Origin: Clostridiaceae bacterium
Lineage (GTDB): Bacteria > Bacillota > Clostridia > Oscillospirales > Acutalibacteraceae
Reading direction: 5' to 3'
Assembly: GCA_016285645.1 (NCBI GenBank)
Contig: JAEERC010000051.1
Coordinates: forward strand, 1-64,000
DNA: 64,000 nucleotides
Both the position numbers and the translations under genes were made by a program. A model generated the notes under the pieces. That model was given only the letters and a program-made list of their open reading frames with translations, was not told where the DNA came from and ran no database searches. Below are positions 43,833 through 54,658 of this stretch, piece by piece (position 1 is the stretch's first letter; each line of letters begins with the position of its first letter).

Positions 43833-43844
43833 GCGGAGTATTAT

Positions 43845-46056
<2,212 letters not shown>

Positions 46057-46064
46057 GGTGATTT

Positions 46065-46343
46065 ATGAAACCGTTTAAACTTACCGTTACAATGGAGGGC
46101 GAGGAGATAAGTGTTGACAACTGCCTCTCGCTCACCGTGCCCACATCCGACGGGCTTTACGGAATACTCGCGAACCACTCGCCCGTGATAGTCGCCGTGA
46201 CGAAGGGAAATATAAAATACAGAACGGATGAGGGCGAAAACTTTCTGCCCGTCGAGGGCGCGGTTGTGCGCTTTGAAAACAACACGGCGCTCATTCTCGC
46301 CCGCAGACCCGTTGAACCGGAAGAGCCGGAAAAAACCGGATAA
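46065..46343 (+). CDS. atpC: ATP synthase F1 subunit epsilon, short form
   Basis: A 92-residue protein holding only the N-terminal beta-sandwich (FKLTVTMEGEE; GLYGILANHSPVIVAV). The usual C-terminal two-helix domain, which inhibits ATP hydrolysis in many bacteria, is missing, and the chain ends in a Pro/Glu-rich tail (RRPVEPEEPEKTG). There is no frameshift in sight and a terminator follows, so the short form looks genuine. AAGGTG precedes the ATG. Confidence 0.9.
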   Translation: MKPFKLTVTMEGEEISVDNCLSLTVPTSDGLYGILANHSPVIVAVTKGNIKYRTDEGENFLPVEGAVVRFENNTALILARRPVEPEEPEKTG

Positions 46344-46356
46344 CGGCAAAAAAAAA

Positions 46357-46383
46357 CAAGGCAGGGAAAACCTGCCTTTTTCT
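46357..46383. terminator. Terminator of the ATP synthase operon
   Basis: AAGGCAGG pairs with CCTGCCTT (loop GAAAA), with T-rich sequence right and A-rich sequence left; shared with the convergent cysK. Confidence 0.88.
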
Positions 46384-46398
46384 TTTATTCAATAAAAA

Positions 46399-47325
46399 TT
46401 ACTCAAACAGCGGGGTGGAGAAATATCTCTCCGCCGTGTCGGGAAGCACGGTTACAACCGTTTTGCCCTCCCCGAGTTTTTTGGCGAGTTTTATCGCCGC
46501 CGCGACATTAGTGCCGCTGCTTATTCCGCACATTATTCCCTCTTTCGAGGCGAGCGCCTTCGAGGTGCTGATTGCCTCCTCGTCGGTGATTATGCAGATA
46601 TCGTCGTAGATTTCTGTGTTGAGTATGGCGGGTATAAGACCGTCGCCTATGCCCATCTGGTTGTGTGTGCCGATTGAGCCGCCCGAGAGCACCGCCGCGT
46701 TTTCGGGCTCCGCCGCCCAGATTTCGATATCGGGGTTTGCCGCCCTGAGTACCTCGCCTATGCCCGTTATTGTGCCGCCCGTGCCGATTCCCGAGCAGAA
46801 ACCGTGAATCGGTTTTCCTATCTGTTCAAGGATTTCACGCGCGGTGCGGCTGCGCTGAACTTCGGGGTTGGCGGGATTTTCAAACTGCTGGGGCACGAAC
46901 ACCGCGGGATTTTCCGCCTTCATCCTTTCGGCGAGCGCTATGCACTCCTCAATGCATTTGCCTATGTCGCCGTCATCGTGAACGAGTTTTACTTCGGCGC
47001 CGTAGTGGTTTACGAGAAGGCGCCTCTCGCGGCTGACGGAATCGGGCATAATAATAACGGTTTTGTAGCCTCTGACCGCCCCCACGAGGGCGAGACCTAT
47101 GCCCTGGTTGCCGCTGGTGGGCTCGACAATAATCGAATCCTTATTGAGAATGCCTCTTTCTTCCGCGTCCTTTATCATATTGTAAGCGGTTCTTGTTTTG
47201 ATGGAGCCGCCTATATTGAGCCCCTCGAATTTAACGAGTATCTCCGCGCCGCCTTCGGGAGCGATGCGGTTCAGGCGTATTACGGGCGTGTTGCCCATGG
47301 CTTCGAGAATGTTTTTGCAGACCAT
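46399..47325 (-). CDS. cysK: Cysteine synthase (O-acetylserine sulfhydrylase)
   Basis: A 308-residue PLP enzyme that makes cysteine from O-acetylserine and sulfide. The PLP lysine is in NIGGSIKTRTAYNMI, and the phosphate loop is GIGTGGTITGIG. The substrate loop, usually TSGNTG, is TSGNQG here, which could change the acceptor. The ATG at 47325 has its AAAGGA site about 18 nt upstream, rather far. Monocistronic. Confidence 0.9.
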   Translation of the reverse strand: MVCKNILEAMGNTPVIRLNRIAPEGGAEILVKFEGLNIGGSIKTRTAYNMIKDAEERGILNKDSIIVEPTSGNQGIGLALVGAVRGYKTVIIMPDSVSRERRLLVNHYGAEVKLVHDDGDIGKCIEECIALAERMKAENPAVFVPQQFENPANPEVQRSRTAREILEQIGKPIHGFCSGIGTGGTITGIGEVLRAANPDIEIWAAEPENAAVLSGGSIGTHNQMGIGDGLIPAILNTEIYDDICIITDEEAISTSKALASKEGIMCGISSGTNVAAAIKLAKKLGEGKTVVTVLPDTAERYFSTPLFE

Positions 47326-47371
47326 TTTTTGTTTGTGTTAATATCCTTTCGGGTTATCTTTTGAGCAATTA

Positions 47372-47400
47372 ATACTATCACAACGGTTTCTTTTTTTCAA
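47372..47400 (-). promoter_or_regulatory. Promoter of cysK
   Basis: On the minus strand: TTGAAA (47395-47400), a 17-nt spacer, TAGTAT (47372-47377). Confidence 0.6.
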
Positions 47401-47532
47401 CTGTATTTTTTCGATTTGTCCCTCAGTCTGTTAAAACGGTTGCATTTTATATATATTCTATGTTAAAATAATATTTCAGGATAAAGTTAATAAACATTTA
47501 TTGAAATATCTGTATATACGAGGAGAACCGAA

Positions 47533-49500
47533 ATGAAAATTATGAAAAAGGCAATCGCCCTGACTCTCTGCGCCGTGATTACACTCGGCGGCTGCTGTGT
47601 TACCGCTTTCGCGGCGGACGGCACAATCAAGACGGGCGAAATCACATTTGAAGGCAATTCCCTGCGCCATTCCGTTGTTCCGAGGAGCGGCGGCAAAGCC
47701 CCGCAGGCGGGGTATGAAAATGACAGCGATGATCTGCCCGCCTCGTATGACGCGAGGGAGACGGGCAACATCAACCCTCCCGAGGAGCAGTATTACGGCG
47801 ACTGCTGGGCGTTTTCAACAATGTCCACGCTCGAGGCGTCCGTTATGACCGACACCTCCGAGGAACAGCACTTTTCAAAGAGCCATCTGACCTGGTTCGC
47901 GTTCAATCATTTAAACGAGGGAGCCACCACAGAGGATACCTGGAACGACGGCGGCAACTATCTGTTCGCTTCGGGCCCGCTCGCGAATCACGAGGGTATT
48001 GCCGCTCAGGCGGATTACCCCAACAAAAAGCCCGGCGACGGTCTTGAATTCACCGACGCGGACCGCTTCAACACGGGCAGCGGCTATGTGCTTGACGACC
48101 TTACGCTGTTTTTTGACGAGACGCAGGTCAAAAAATGGATTATGGCTCACGGAGCGATAAGCGCCTGCTACTTCGAGTCGGGCGATTCCTGCCACAGCGA
48201 CACCTACGGCGCCGAAATGATTTATAACGGCATCTCAAGGTTCACAAACCACGCCATAACCATTATCGGCTGGGACGACAATGTGCCGGCGGGCGAATTC
48301 ACGCCCTGCGGCAGAACCCCCTCGAAAAACGGCGCCTGGCTTATCAAGAACTCCTGGTACGGCGACGACACCGACTATATGTATCTCTCATACAGCCAGT
48401 ATATCGAGGAGTTCGCGGGTTACACCGCGAAAAAGGATATAACCTACAATAACTACACCCACTCCGAAAGTATCTACAACACCTACGCCTTCGGCTCCTT
48501 TATTGAATACGGCGATGTGTTCAGGGCGCAGGGCAACGAGACGATAAACGATATCTGTTTCTATCTTGACACAATCGGTCAACTCACCGAGGTTACGGCG
48601 ACTTTCAATATTTACAGATTCCTGCCGGAAAACTACACAAGCCCCACGGACGGAAAACTTGTCGCGACATACACCGAAAAATACACAAACGACGGCTGCT
48701 ACACCTTTGAGGTGCCCGACATAATCTCCCTTGAAAAGGACGAGATTTACGCCGTTACAATCGCCTGCGAGGATTCGGAAAAGTGCATAATCTGCCTTCC
48801 GCTTGAAAAAAATATGGAGGACTTCTCCTTTAAATGCAACGCGGGCGAGAGTTATGTGCGCACCGACAAAGGGGACGCCCTGACCGATGTAAAGCAGGAA
48901 TTCAAAAACCTCAAGAACATCTGCAATACCTGGATGCACATTTACACAACCTGCAACCACGTTGTTGAGGAAAAGGACGGCGTGCGCGTGTGCGCGCAGT
49001 GCGGCAGGGAACTCGGCGAGCCCTGTGAACAGCATGTCTCCGGCTATTACAGAATAACAAAGCCCGCCACCTACACCGAGGAGGGCATAAAGGAAACCCG
49101 TTGCAAGATCTGCGGCGAGGTGATAGGGGAGGAGACAATCCCCGTAAAGAAGGACCCGACTCTCAAAATCGTCAATCTGCCGAAGGACGGCAGCGTGACT
49201 CTCGACTACGGCACGGTCGCCCGCTTCAAAGCGGAGGTCACCGACCTGCCCGAGGACTGCGCCGTTGTGTGGTATTACCCCGGAATGTCTCCCGTTCGCG
49301 GAAATGAGATTGAGTTCGAGGTGAAAAGCCCGGGCGATCTCACGGTGAAAATAGAGTACGCCGACGGCACCGCGCTCAAAACGGAGAGCGGCGAAGCAAT
49401 AACGGCGTCCGAAAAGATAAATGTAAACGCGGGATTTTTCAAGAAAGTTATAGCGTTTTTCAAAAAGTTATTCAGAAATCCCGCAAGATACACCCAGTAA
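47533..49500 (+). CDS. Secreted papain-like (C1) cysteine peptidase
   Basis: A 655-residue exported protein with a signal peptide (MKKAIALTLCAVITLGGCCV). The C1 peptidase domain spans about 65-310. The nucleophile is in YYGDCWAFST, with a Gln just upstream (EEQ), the His in NHAITIIGWDD and the Asn in IKNSWYGDD. A beta-rich lectin-like segment follows, then a CxxC module (CKICGEVIGEE) like those of the BspA-like protein. The C-terminal tail GFFKKVIAFFKKLF matches the tails of both BspA-like proteins. GGAGA precedes the ATG. Confidence 0.9.
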   Translation: MKIMKKAIALTLCAVITLGGCCVTAFAADGTIKTGEITFEGNSLRHSVVPRSGGKAPQAGYENDSDDLPASYDARETGNINPPEEQYYGDCWAFSTMSTLEASVMTDTSEEQHFSKSHLTWFAFNHLNEGATTEDTWNDGGNYLFASGPLANHEGIAAQADYPNKKPGDGLEFTDADRFNTGSGYVLDDLTLFFDETQVKKWIMAHGAISACYFESGDSCHSDTYGAEMIYNGISRFTNHAITIIGWDDNVPAGEFTPCGRTPSKNGAWLIKNSWYGDDTDYMYLSYSQYIEEFAGYTAKKDITYNNYTHSESIYNTYAFGSFIEYGDVFRAQGNETINDICFYLDTIGQLTEVTATFNIYRFLPENYTSPTDGKLVATYTEKYTNDGCYTFEVPDIISLEKDEIYAVTIACEDSEKCIICLPLEKNMEDFSFKCNAGESYVRTDKGDALTDVKQEFKNLKNICNTWMHIYTTCNHVVEEKDGVRVCAQCGRELGEPCEQHVSGYYRITKPATYTEEGIKETRCKICGEVIGEETIPVKKDPTLKIVNLPKDGSVTLDYGTVARFKAEVTDLPEDCAVVWYYPGMSPVRGNEIEFEVKSPGDLTVKIEYADGTALKTESGEAITASEKINVNAGFFKKVIAFFKKLFRNPARYTQ

Positions 49501-49534
49501 TCATTGACGAAAAACAAAGAAGGGGGCGGTGACT

Positions 49535-50497
49535 TTGCATTTCAATATGAAAAACGACAGAATCCTCGCCCTCATCTATTTTGTGTCGGCGGTTTTCTGC
49601 GTTATCGCGGGCGCTCTCTATCTTTCAAAGGGCGGAACGGTCATTGCCCTCGGAATTGTTATGATGGTAGCCGGAGCGGCGGTGCTTGTTTACGCGGTAA
49701 CACGCCTGAGGGGCTGTGAGCCGCCCGAAAAGGCCGAAAAGGTTGAAAAACTTTTAAAGGGAGCGGGCAGCAGTATTGCCGACGACAGCGAAAAATTCAT
49801 ACTCAGCACACCCCTTTTGAATTACGGCAGCGAAAACATAAAAACGCTCGTTAAACAAAAGCGCTGGAAGGATCTTGACGAGGAGAAGCGGGTAAAATAC
49901 ATCTGCTCCTTCGTGCGGGATAAAATTCCGTTCGGCTTCAACAGCGCCCTTGTCGTGCCCGCTTCAAAGGTGCTCAAAGAGGGTATGGGAACCGTTAACA
50001 CAAAGGCGGTTCTGCTTATGGCGTTGCTGCGCTCGTCTGGTATTCCCTGCAGACTCAGATGCCGTATGATAACAAAGGATTACATCTACGGGGCGGTGCC
50101 CGATTTTATTTACCGCGTTGCCGAGGACAGTTTGCCGCTCACCGAGGTTGAGGCGCTGGTCCGCGGAGAGTGGAGAACGCTTTACGGCACGGCGCTTGAC
50201 TCCGACCTCGCCGCGGCTGTACGCGCGGCGAACTCCGACATCGAGGGCGGCTACATCGGCAGTCTGGTGGCGGTCGATGGTTTTCAGACCTTTGTGAACG
50301 GGGATGACAATTATTACAACAGCGGAATAAAAGAGGATCTCGGCACATACATTTCACCCGATGAGTTTTATAAGGATTATCCGCGGCAGATGAATTTTGC
50401 CCGCACGGCGGCTTACACAATCATCTGCAGGCGTTTAATGAATAAAAGTGCGGAAAAACTGCGCGATTCGCTTTTACAGAGTGAGGAGGACGGCTGA
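49535..50497 (+). CDS. Membrane protein with an inactive transglutaminase-like fold
   Basis: A 320-residue protein with two N-terminal membrane helices (ALIYFVSAVFCVIAGALYL and VIALGIVMMVAGAAVLVYAV). Its C-terminal domain has the transglutaminase-like helix GMGTVNTKAVLLMALLRSSG. The catalytic Cys of that helix is Asn here, and the expected His and Asp positions (PLTEVEALVRGEWRTLYG) are also replaced, so it is probably catalytically dead. The start is uncertain: TTG 49535 sits 8 nt after AGGGGG; GTG 49529 and ATG 49547 are alternatives. Confidence 0.65.
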   Translation: MHFNMKNDRILALIYFVSAVFCVIAGALYLSKGGTVIALGIVMMVAGAAVLVYAVTRLRGCEPPEKAEKVEKLLKGAGSSIADDSEKFILSTPLLNYGSENIKTLVKQKRWKDLDEEKRVKYICSFVRDKIPFGFNSALVVPASKVLKEGMGTVNTKAVLLMALLRSSGIPCRLRCRMITKDYIYGAVPDFIYRVAEDSLPLTEVEALVRGEWRTLYGTALDSDLAAAVRAANSDIEGGYIGSLVAVDGFQTFVNGDDNYYNSGIKEDLGTYISPDEFYKDYPRQMNFARTAAYTIICRRLMNKSAEKLRDSLLQSEEDG

Positions 50498-50522
50498 GCC
50501 GTCCCGAAAATGAGGAACAAAA

Positions 50523-51659
50523 ATGAAAAAGGTAATTTCGGCTGTCGCGGCAATTATTGCGTTGATTGCGGCATTTTCACCCTGCGTCTGTGCCGACTGG
50601 TATGATGAAATACACAGCGGCAAGTACACGGCGATTAACAAAAACGGCTTTATTTCGGACACATTCTGCGGCGTGAACGCCTACTACAACCTGACCGACA
50701 CGAGCGCGAACACCTATTACCAGTGCAACGAACTGGTAATACGCTTCTACAAAGAGGCGTACGGGCTCAATGTTTTCGCCTCCTTCGTCGGCGGTCTGAT
50801 TATGCGCAGCGAGGGCTATGAATTCGTAACACCTTCCGTGCCGAAACCCGGCGATGTAATCTACGCCCCGTCAAAATTCAGAAGGGGCAAGGGCGACCAC
50901 TGGGCTATAGTAAAATCATATTCGAACGGCGTGATTACGCTGTTTGAGCAGAATGTGCGCTATAACGGCAAGGCGGGCACGGGCAGAACCATTCAGTTTC
51001 CGTCCGATTACTATTACATCTACACGCCCGTCGCCAAGGCGGGATATCCCGCGCCGGTGCTTAAAAACGCCCCGCCCGAGACGACTGAGCCGATAACCGC
51101 GGCCACAACAACGGTTACGGAAACCACAACCGTCACAACCACGGCAGAGACCGTCACATCGACGGAAAAGCCGTCGTCGGCAACATCCGCAACCGTTACA
51201 ACAACCTCGACAACAACCACGAAACCCGACTCAACAACGACCGCGGCCGCAGCAACGGGCAAAACGGACGGCGGCGAGGAGACAACAACCGCAAAGCCGG
51301 CAACGACAGCGCCCGATACAACAAAGCGGAGTGAAACATCCGCTCAGAAAACAACGTCATCAACAACTCAGAAACAGGAAACTTCGGAAAATCCCGGATT
51401 CGCCGCGCTCCAAAGCGTTGAGGAAACCACATCGGAAACCGCGCAGGAGAGCAGCGCAGAGGCAACGGTTTATACCCTGACCTTCGCCACAAGGGTGACC
51501 ACTCAGCCCGAAGCGCAGACGCAGAAAAAAGGCGACACCATTGTGCGCGACAGAAAAACCGTGGTTATCACGGCGGCTGTGCTCTCGGCTGTAACCGCGG
51601 CGGCAGCGGCGCTTGTGGTCAGCAAAAAGAGAAAAGAAACCGGAGAAACGGTTGAATAA
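50523..51659 (+). CDS. Secreted CHAP-domain protein with Thr-rich stalk and C-terminal anchor
   Basis: A 378-residue envelope protein: signal peptide (about 1-24), then a CHAP-type amidase/peptidase domain (about 25-170) with Cys in YYQCNELVIRF and His in GKGDHWAIV. A long Thr/Ala/Ser-rich linker (about 180-330) follows, then a membrane helix (VVITAAVLSAVTAAAAALVV) and a basic tail. CHAP enzymes cleave peptidoglycan stem peptides or bridges. The stalk would hold the domain out into the wall. The next gene encodes a lipoprotein with a similar Thr-rich linker. Confidence 0.85.
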   Translation: MKKVISAVAAIIALIAAFSPCVCADWYDEIHSGKYTAINKNGFISDTFCGVNAYYNLTDTSANTYYQCNELVIRFYKEAYGLNVFASFVGGLIMRSEGYEFVTPSVPKPGDVIYAPSKFRRGKGDHWAIVKSYSNGVITLFEQNVRYNGKAGTGRTIQFPSDYYYIYTPVAKAGYPAPVLKNAPPETTEPITAATTTVTETTTVTTTAETVTSTEKPSSATSATVTTTSTTTTKPDSTTTAAAATGKTDGGEETTTAKPATTAPDTTKRSETSAQKTTSSTTQKQETSENPGFAALQSVEETTSETAQESSAEATVYTLTFATRVTTQPEAQTQKKGDTIVRDRKTVVITAAVLSAVTAAAAALVVSKKRKETGETVE

Positions 51660-51675
51660 AAGGAGATATGAGACA

Positions 51676-52611
51676 ATGAAAAAAGCGGCGTTGATAATTC
51701 CCGTGATTATCGCTGTGGTTCTGACCGGATGCAGCATTCGCAACAGAACAAGCGAGGAAGAGGATTTAACAACACGAAACAAGCGCACAACCATCGCGCA
51801 GGAAGAAAGGTTCGGCGAAACGCTGACGGCGGCAACGAGCATTATGACGGCGACTTCCGCCGACAATGTCGTTACAATCACCGTACTGCCGAGCGACCCG
51901 TTTTCGACTGTATATACACAGCCCACAACGGTATTTACCACACAGGCAACAACAAGACCCACCACGAGGGTAACCACGAGGGCGACTACAACGACAAGAC
52001 CTACCACCAGGGCGACAACCACCACAACACGCCCCACAACAAGAACACCCTCCACCACAGTGAAACCCACCACGAGGACGACTGCAAGACCGACCACCAC
52101 AACGGCAAGACCGACTACAACAAACGCGCGCCCGACGACCACCACAGCAAGGCCGACCACAACCGCAACGACAAGGCAACCATCAACAAGAATCTCTTAC
52201 GGAAATGTTTCGTTTTACGCCAACGATATCTACGGCAACCCCGCCTCGCTCTCCGATCTGAGAAACAGCGGCGCGAAAATTATAGTTATCAATATGTGGG
52301 AGCCGTGGTGCCCGCCCTGCAAAAGCGAACTGCCCGACCTTCAGAGACTCTACGCGAACTATAAAGATGACGGACTTGTGATTGTCGGCGCGTTTGATGA
52401 CAATTACTCCGACGCGGTGTCGATCGTTGCGAGCAACGGCATAACCTATCCCGTCATTCAGGGCACACAGAGCTTCAGCGATTACTACACGGGCTATGTG
52501 CCCACAACAATAATAATCGATTCGTACGGAAACGTCCTCACTTCCGAGCCGATTGTGGGCGCAATGTCCTACAGTCAGTGGGAAGCGACGGTTCGTCCAT
52601 ACTTATACTGA
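51676..52611 (+). CDS. TlpA-like thioredoxin lipoprotein
   Basis: A 311-residue extracytoplasmic thiol-disulfide protein. The lipobox is VVLTGC around residue 18. A Thr/Arg/Pro-rich linker (TTTRPTTRATT type, about 75-170) precedes a thioredoxin fold with active site WCPPC in NMWEPWCPPCKSELPDL, typical of TlpA/ResA. The ATG at 51676 is chosen (AGGAG upstream, lipoprotein signal right after). It is followed after 1 nt by a CXXC lipoprotein and then a membrane 4Fe-4S protein, suggesting an electron path to the cell surface. Confidence 0.88.
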   Translation: MKKAALIIPVIIAVVLTGCSIRNRTSEEEDLTTRNKRTTIAQEERFGETLTAATSIMTATSADNVVTITVLPSDPFSTVYTQPTTVFTTQATTRPTTRVTTRATTTTRPTTRATTTTTRPTTRTPSTTVKPTTRTTARPTTTTARPTTTNARPTTTTARPTTTATTRQPSTRISYGNVSFYANDIYGNPASLSDLRNSGAKIIVINMWEPWCPPCKSELPDLQRLYANYKDDGLVIVGAFDDNYSDAVSIVASNGITYPVIQGTQSFSDYYTGYVPTTIIIDSYGNVLTSEPIVGAMSYSQWEATVRPYLY

Positions 52612-52612
52612 T

Positions 52613-52750
52613 ATGAAAAAGAAAATTATATTCGCGGTTCTTCTGCTTGCCGCCGCGGCGCTCATCGTAACCGGCTGTTTTAACGGCGATGTCGCTCAGG
52701 TGCTCAACAAAGCGGTGACCGTGTGTCTGGAGTGCATAGGAATTGGATAG
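52613..52750 (+). CDS. Small CXXC lipoprotein (CD1871A-like family)
   Basis: A 45-residue lipoprotein: MKKKIIFAVLLLAAAALIV, then TGC lipobox, ending VTVCLECIGIG. The C-terminal CLEC-IGIG pattern matches the small CXXC family named after C. difficile CD1871A, which is encoded beside 4Fe-4S membrane proteins. It starts 1 nt after the TlpA stop and overlaps the next gene by 8 nt. A role as thiol relay between the two neighbours is inferred. Confidence 0.8.
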   Translation: MKKKIIFAVLLLAAAALIVTGCFNGDVAQVLNKAVTVCLECIGIG

Positions 52751-53630
52751 TAAAAGAAAACTGATTATACAGTCCTGTGCCGCTCTTCTGATGAACGCGG
52801 ATTTCAGGGGCTTCTTCACGGGAAGAGTGTCCGGCAGCCCGACAAAGGCGGTGTGCGTGCCCGGGCTCAACTGTTATTCCTGCCCTTCGGCGGTGGGCGC
52901 GTGCCCCATTGGCTCGCTTCAGAGCAGTCTCTCCTCATATAAGTTCCGTTTTCCCTACTATGTGCTGGGGCTTATGATATTTTTCGGGGTTCTGCTGGGA
53001 AGGGTCGTATGCGGCTTACTCTGCCCGTTCGGGCTTCTGCAGGATTTGATTTACAAAATCCCGTTTTTCAAAAAAATAAAGACCTTCCGCGCGGACAAAT
53101 ATTTAAGAAAAATCAAGTACTTCGTGCTGATTTTCTGCGTTATAGTTCTGCCGGTATGCGTTAAACTCACGCCGTTTTTCTGCAAATACATCTGCCCGTC
53201 CGGCACGCTTTCGGGCATTCTGCTCGCGTTTTCGGATACAAAGCTGTTTTCACTTTTCGGCTCGATGTTTATGTGGAAGGCGTGCGTTCTCGGCATTGTC
53301 GTGCTGGCGAGCGTCCTGATTTTCAGACCGTTCTGCAAATACATCTGTCCGCTCGGCGCGTTCTATTCGCTTTTCAACAAGGTCGCGCTTGTGCAGATGA
53401 AGACGGATGAAAACAGATGCACAAACTGCAAGGCGTGCGCAAAAGCGTGCGATATGTGCGTGGACCCGTCGGTTGCGCCCAACCACGCGGAATGTATAAG
53501 ATGCGGAAAATGTATTTCCGTCTGCCCGGAGGGAGCGATAAAATACGCTTTTCTTCCCGCTGACGCGAAAAAAGATAAAACCCGCGCAAATACCGCCGGA
53601 ACAAATCCGGCTGAAAGGCAAAAGCAATAA
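52743..53630 (+). CDS. NapH/CcoG-like membrane 4Fe-4S protein
   Basis: A 295-residue membrane protein with about four helices. Paired cytosolic or lumenal CxxxCP motifs are GLLCPFG, KYICPSG and KYICPLG. Two C-terminal 4Fe-4S motifs follow: CTNCKACAKACDMC and CIRCGKCISVCPEG. This is the NapH/RnfB-like type that passes electrons across the membrane. The start is TTG at 52743 within the end of the CXXC gene. The electron donor is unknown; the likely acceptor is the TlpA/CXXC pair. Confidence 0.87.
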   Translation: MDSKRKLIIQSCAALLMNADFRGFFTGRVSGSPTKAVCVPGLNCYSCPSAVGACPIGSLQSSLSSYKFRFPYYVLGLMIFFGVLLGRVVCGLLCPFGLLQDLIYKIPFFKKIKTFRADKYLRKIKYFVLIFCVIVLPVCVKLTPFFCKYICPSGTLSGILLAFSDTKLFSLFGSMFMWKACVLGIVVLASVLIFRPFCKYICPLGAFYSLFNKVALVQMKTDENRCTNCKACAKACDMCVDPSVAPNHAECIRCGKCISVCPEGAIKYAFLPADAKKDKTRANTAGTNPAERQKQ

Positions 53631-53631
53631 T

Positions 53632-54657
53632 ATGACTACTGAAATTGTAAAACGAGACAGCGCCGCGGAGCTTGACGCCTTTGTCGCCCGCCACCCGAAA
53701 GGGCATTTTCTTCAGACCTCGGTCTGGGGCAAGGTCAAGGATGACTGGGAGTGGTTCGGCGTTATAGCGAGGGATGACTCGGGCGAAATAAAAGGCACTC
53801 TCGCCGTTCTGGCAAGGCGCATTTCAAAACTGCCCTACCATATGCTCTACGCCCCCAGAGGACCCGTGTGCGATCTGCACGACAGCGAGGTGTTCAACGC
53901 CCTCGCCGCCGCCGCGAAGGAATACGGCAAAACGCTTAAAGGCTATATGCTCAAAATTGACACCGACGCTCCCGCCGACGATGAGGAATACGCGAAAATC
54001 ATAAAGGACGCGGGCTTTGTGCAGCAGCCGAGGTTTATGAATTTCGAGGGCTTCCAGTGCCGTTTTGTGTTCCGCCTGAACATAGGCGGAAAAACCGAGG
54101 ACGAGGTGTTCGCCGCCTTCGCCTCCAAGCACCGCTACAATGTGCGCGTGGCGCTCAAGCACAATGTTGAAATAAAGCGCTGCGGCAGCGAGATGGCTGA
54201 GGAGTTTTACAGAATAATGGTTGAGACGGGTGAGAGAGACGGCTTCGCGATCCGGAACGCCGACTATTTCGCGAAAATAATCGACACCTTCGGCGAGAAC
54301 GCCATGCTCAATATGGCTTACTATGAGGGCGAGCCGATAGCGGGCACACTCTGCGTACACTGGGGCAACAAGGTGTGGTATTTCTACGGCGCGTCGCTCA
54401 ACTCCCACCGCAATGTTATGCCCAACTACCTTCTGCAGTGGACGAACATAAAATGGGCGATTTCGCTCGGTTGCGACATCTACGATTTCAGAGGGCTTTC
54501 GGGCGTGCTCGATGACTCAAACGGGCTCTACCGCTTCAAGAAGGGCTTTTCGGGCGACTTCATTGAGTTTATGGGCGAGGCGGATATGACCACTGACAAA
54601 ACAGCCAAAATGCTTGTTGACTCCGCGCAGAAAATTGCGAAGAAACTGAGGGGATAA
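53632..54657 (+). CDS. FemAB/FemX-type peptidoglycan aminoacyltransferase
   Basis: A 341-residue protein with two GNAT-like halves typical of FemX/FemAB. FLQTSVWGKVKDDW near the N-terminus and YDFRGLSGVLDDSNGLYRFK near the C-terminus are family hallmarks. These enzymes add the first or later bridge amino acids to lipid II using aminoacyl-tRNA. The gene follows the redox set after 1 nt and precedes dut after 1 nt. Confidence 0.9.
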   Translation: MTTEIVKRDSAAELDAFVARHPKGHFLQTSVWGKVKDDWEWFGVIARDDSGEIKGTLAVLARRISKLPYHMLYAPRGPVCDLHDSEVFNALAAAAKEYGKTLKGYMLKIDTDAPADDEEYAKIIKDAGFVQQPRFMNFEGFQCRFVFRLNIGGKTEDEVFAAFASKHRYNVRVALKHNVEIKRCGSEMAEEFYRIMVETGERDGFAIRNADYFAKIIDTFGENAMLNMAYYEGEPIAGTLCVHWGNKVWYFYGASLNSHRNVMPNYLLQWTNIKWAISLGCDIYDFRGLSGVLDDSNGLYRFKKGFSGDFIEFMGEADMTTDKTAKMLVDSAQKIAKKLRG

Positions 54658-54658
54658 T

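Noticed and set aside
51766..52179. Cys/Arg/Gly-rich minus-strand frame
   Set aside because: It is the complement of the Thr-rich linker of the TlpA lipoprotein; composition is explained by the repeats.
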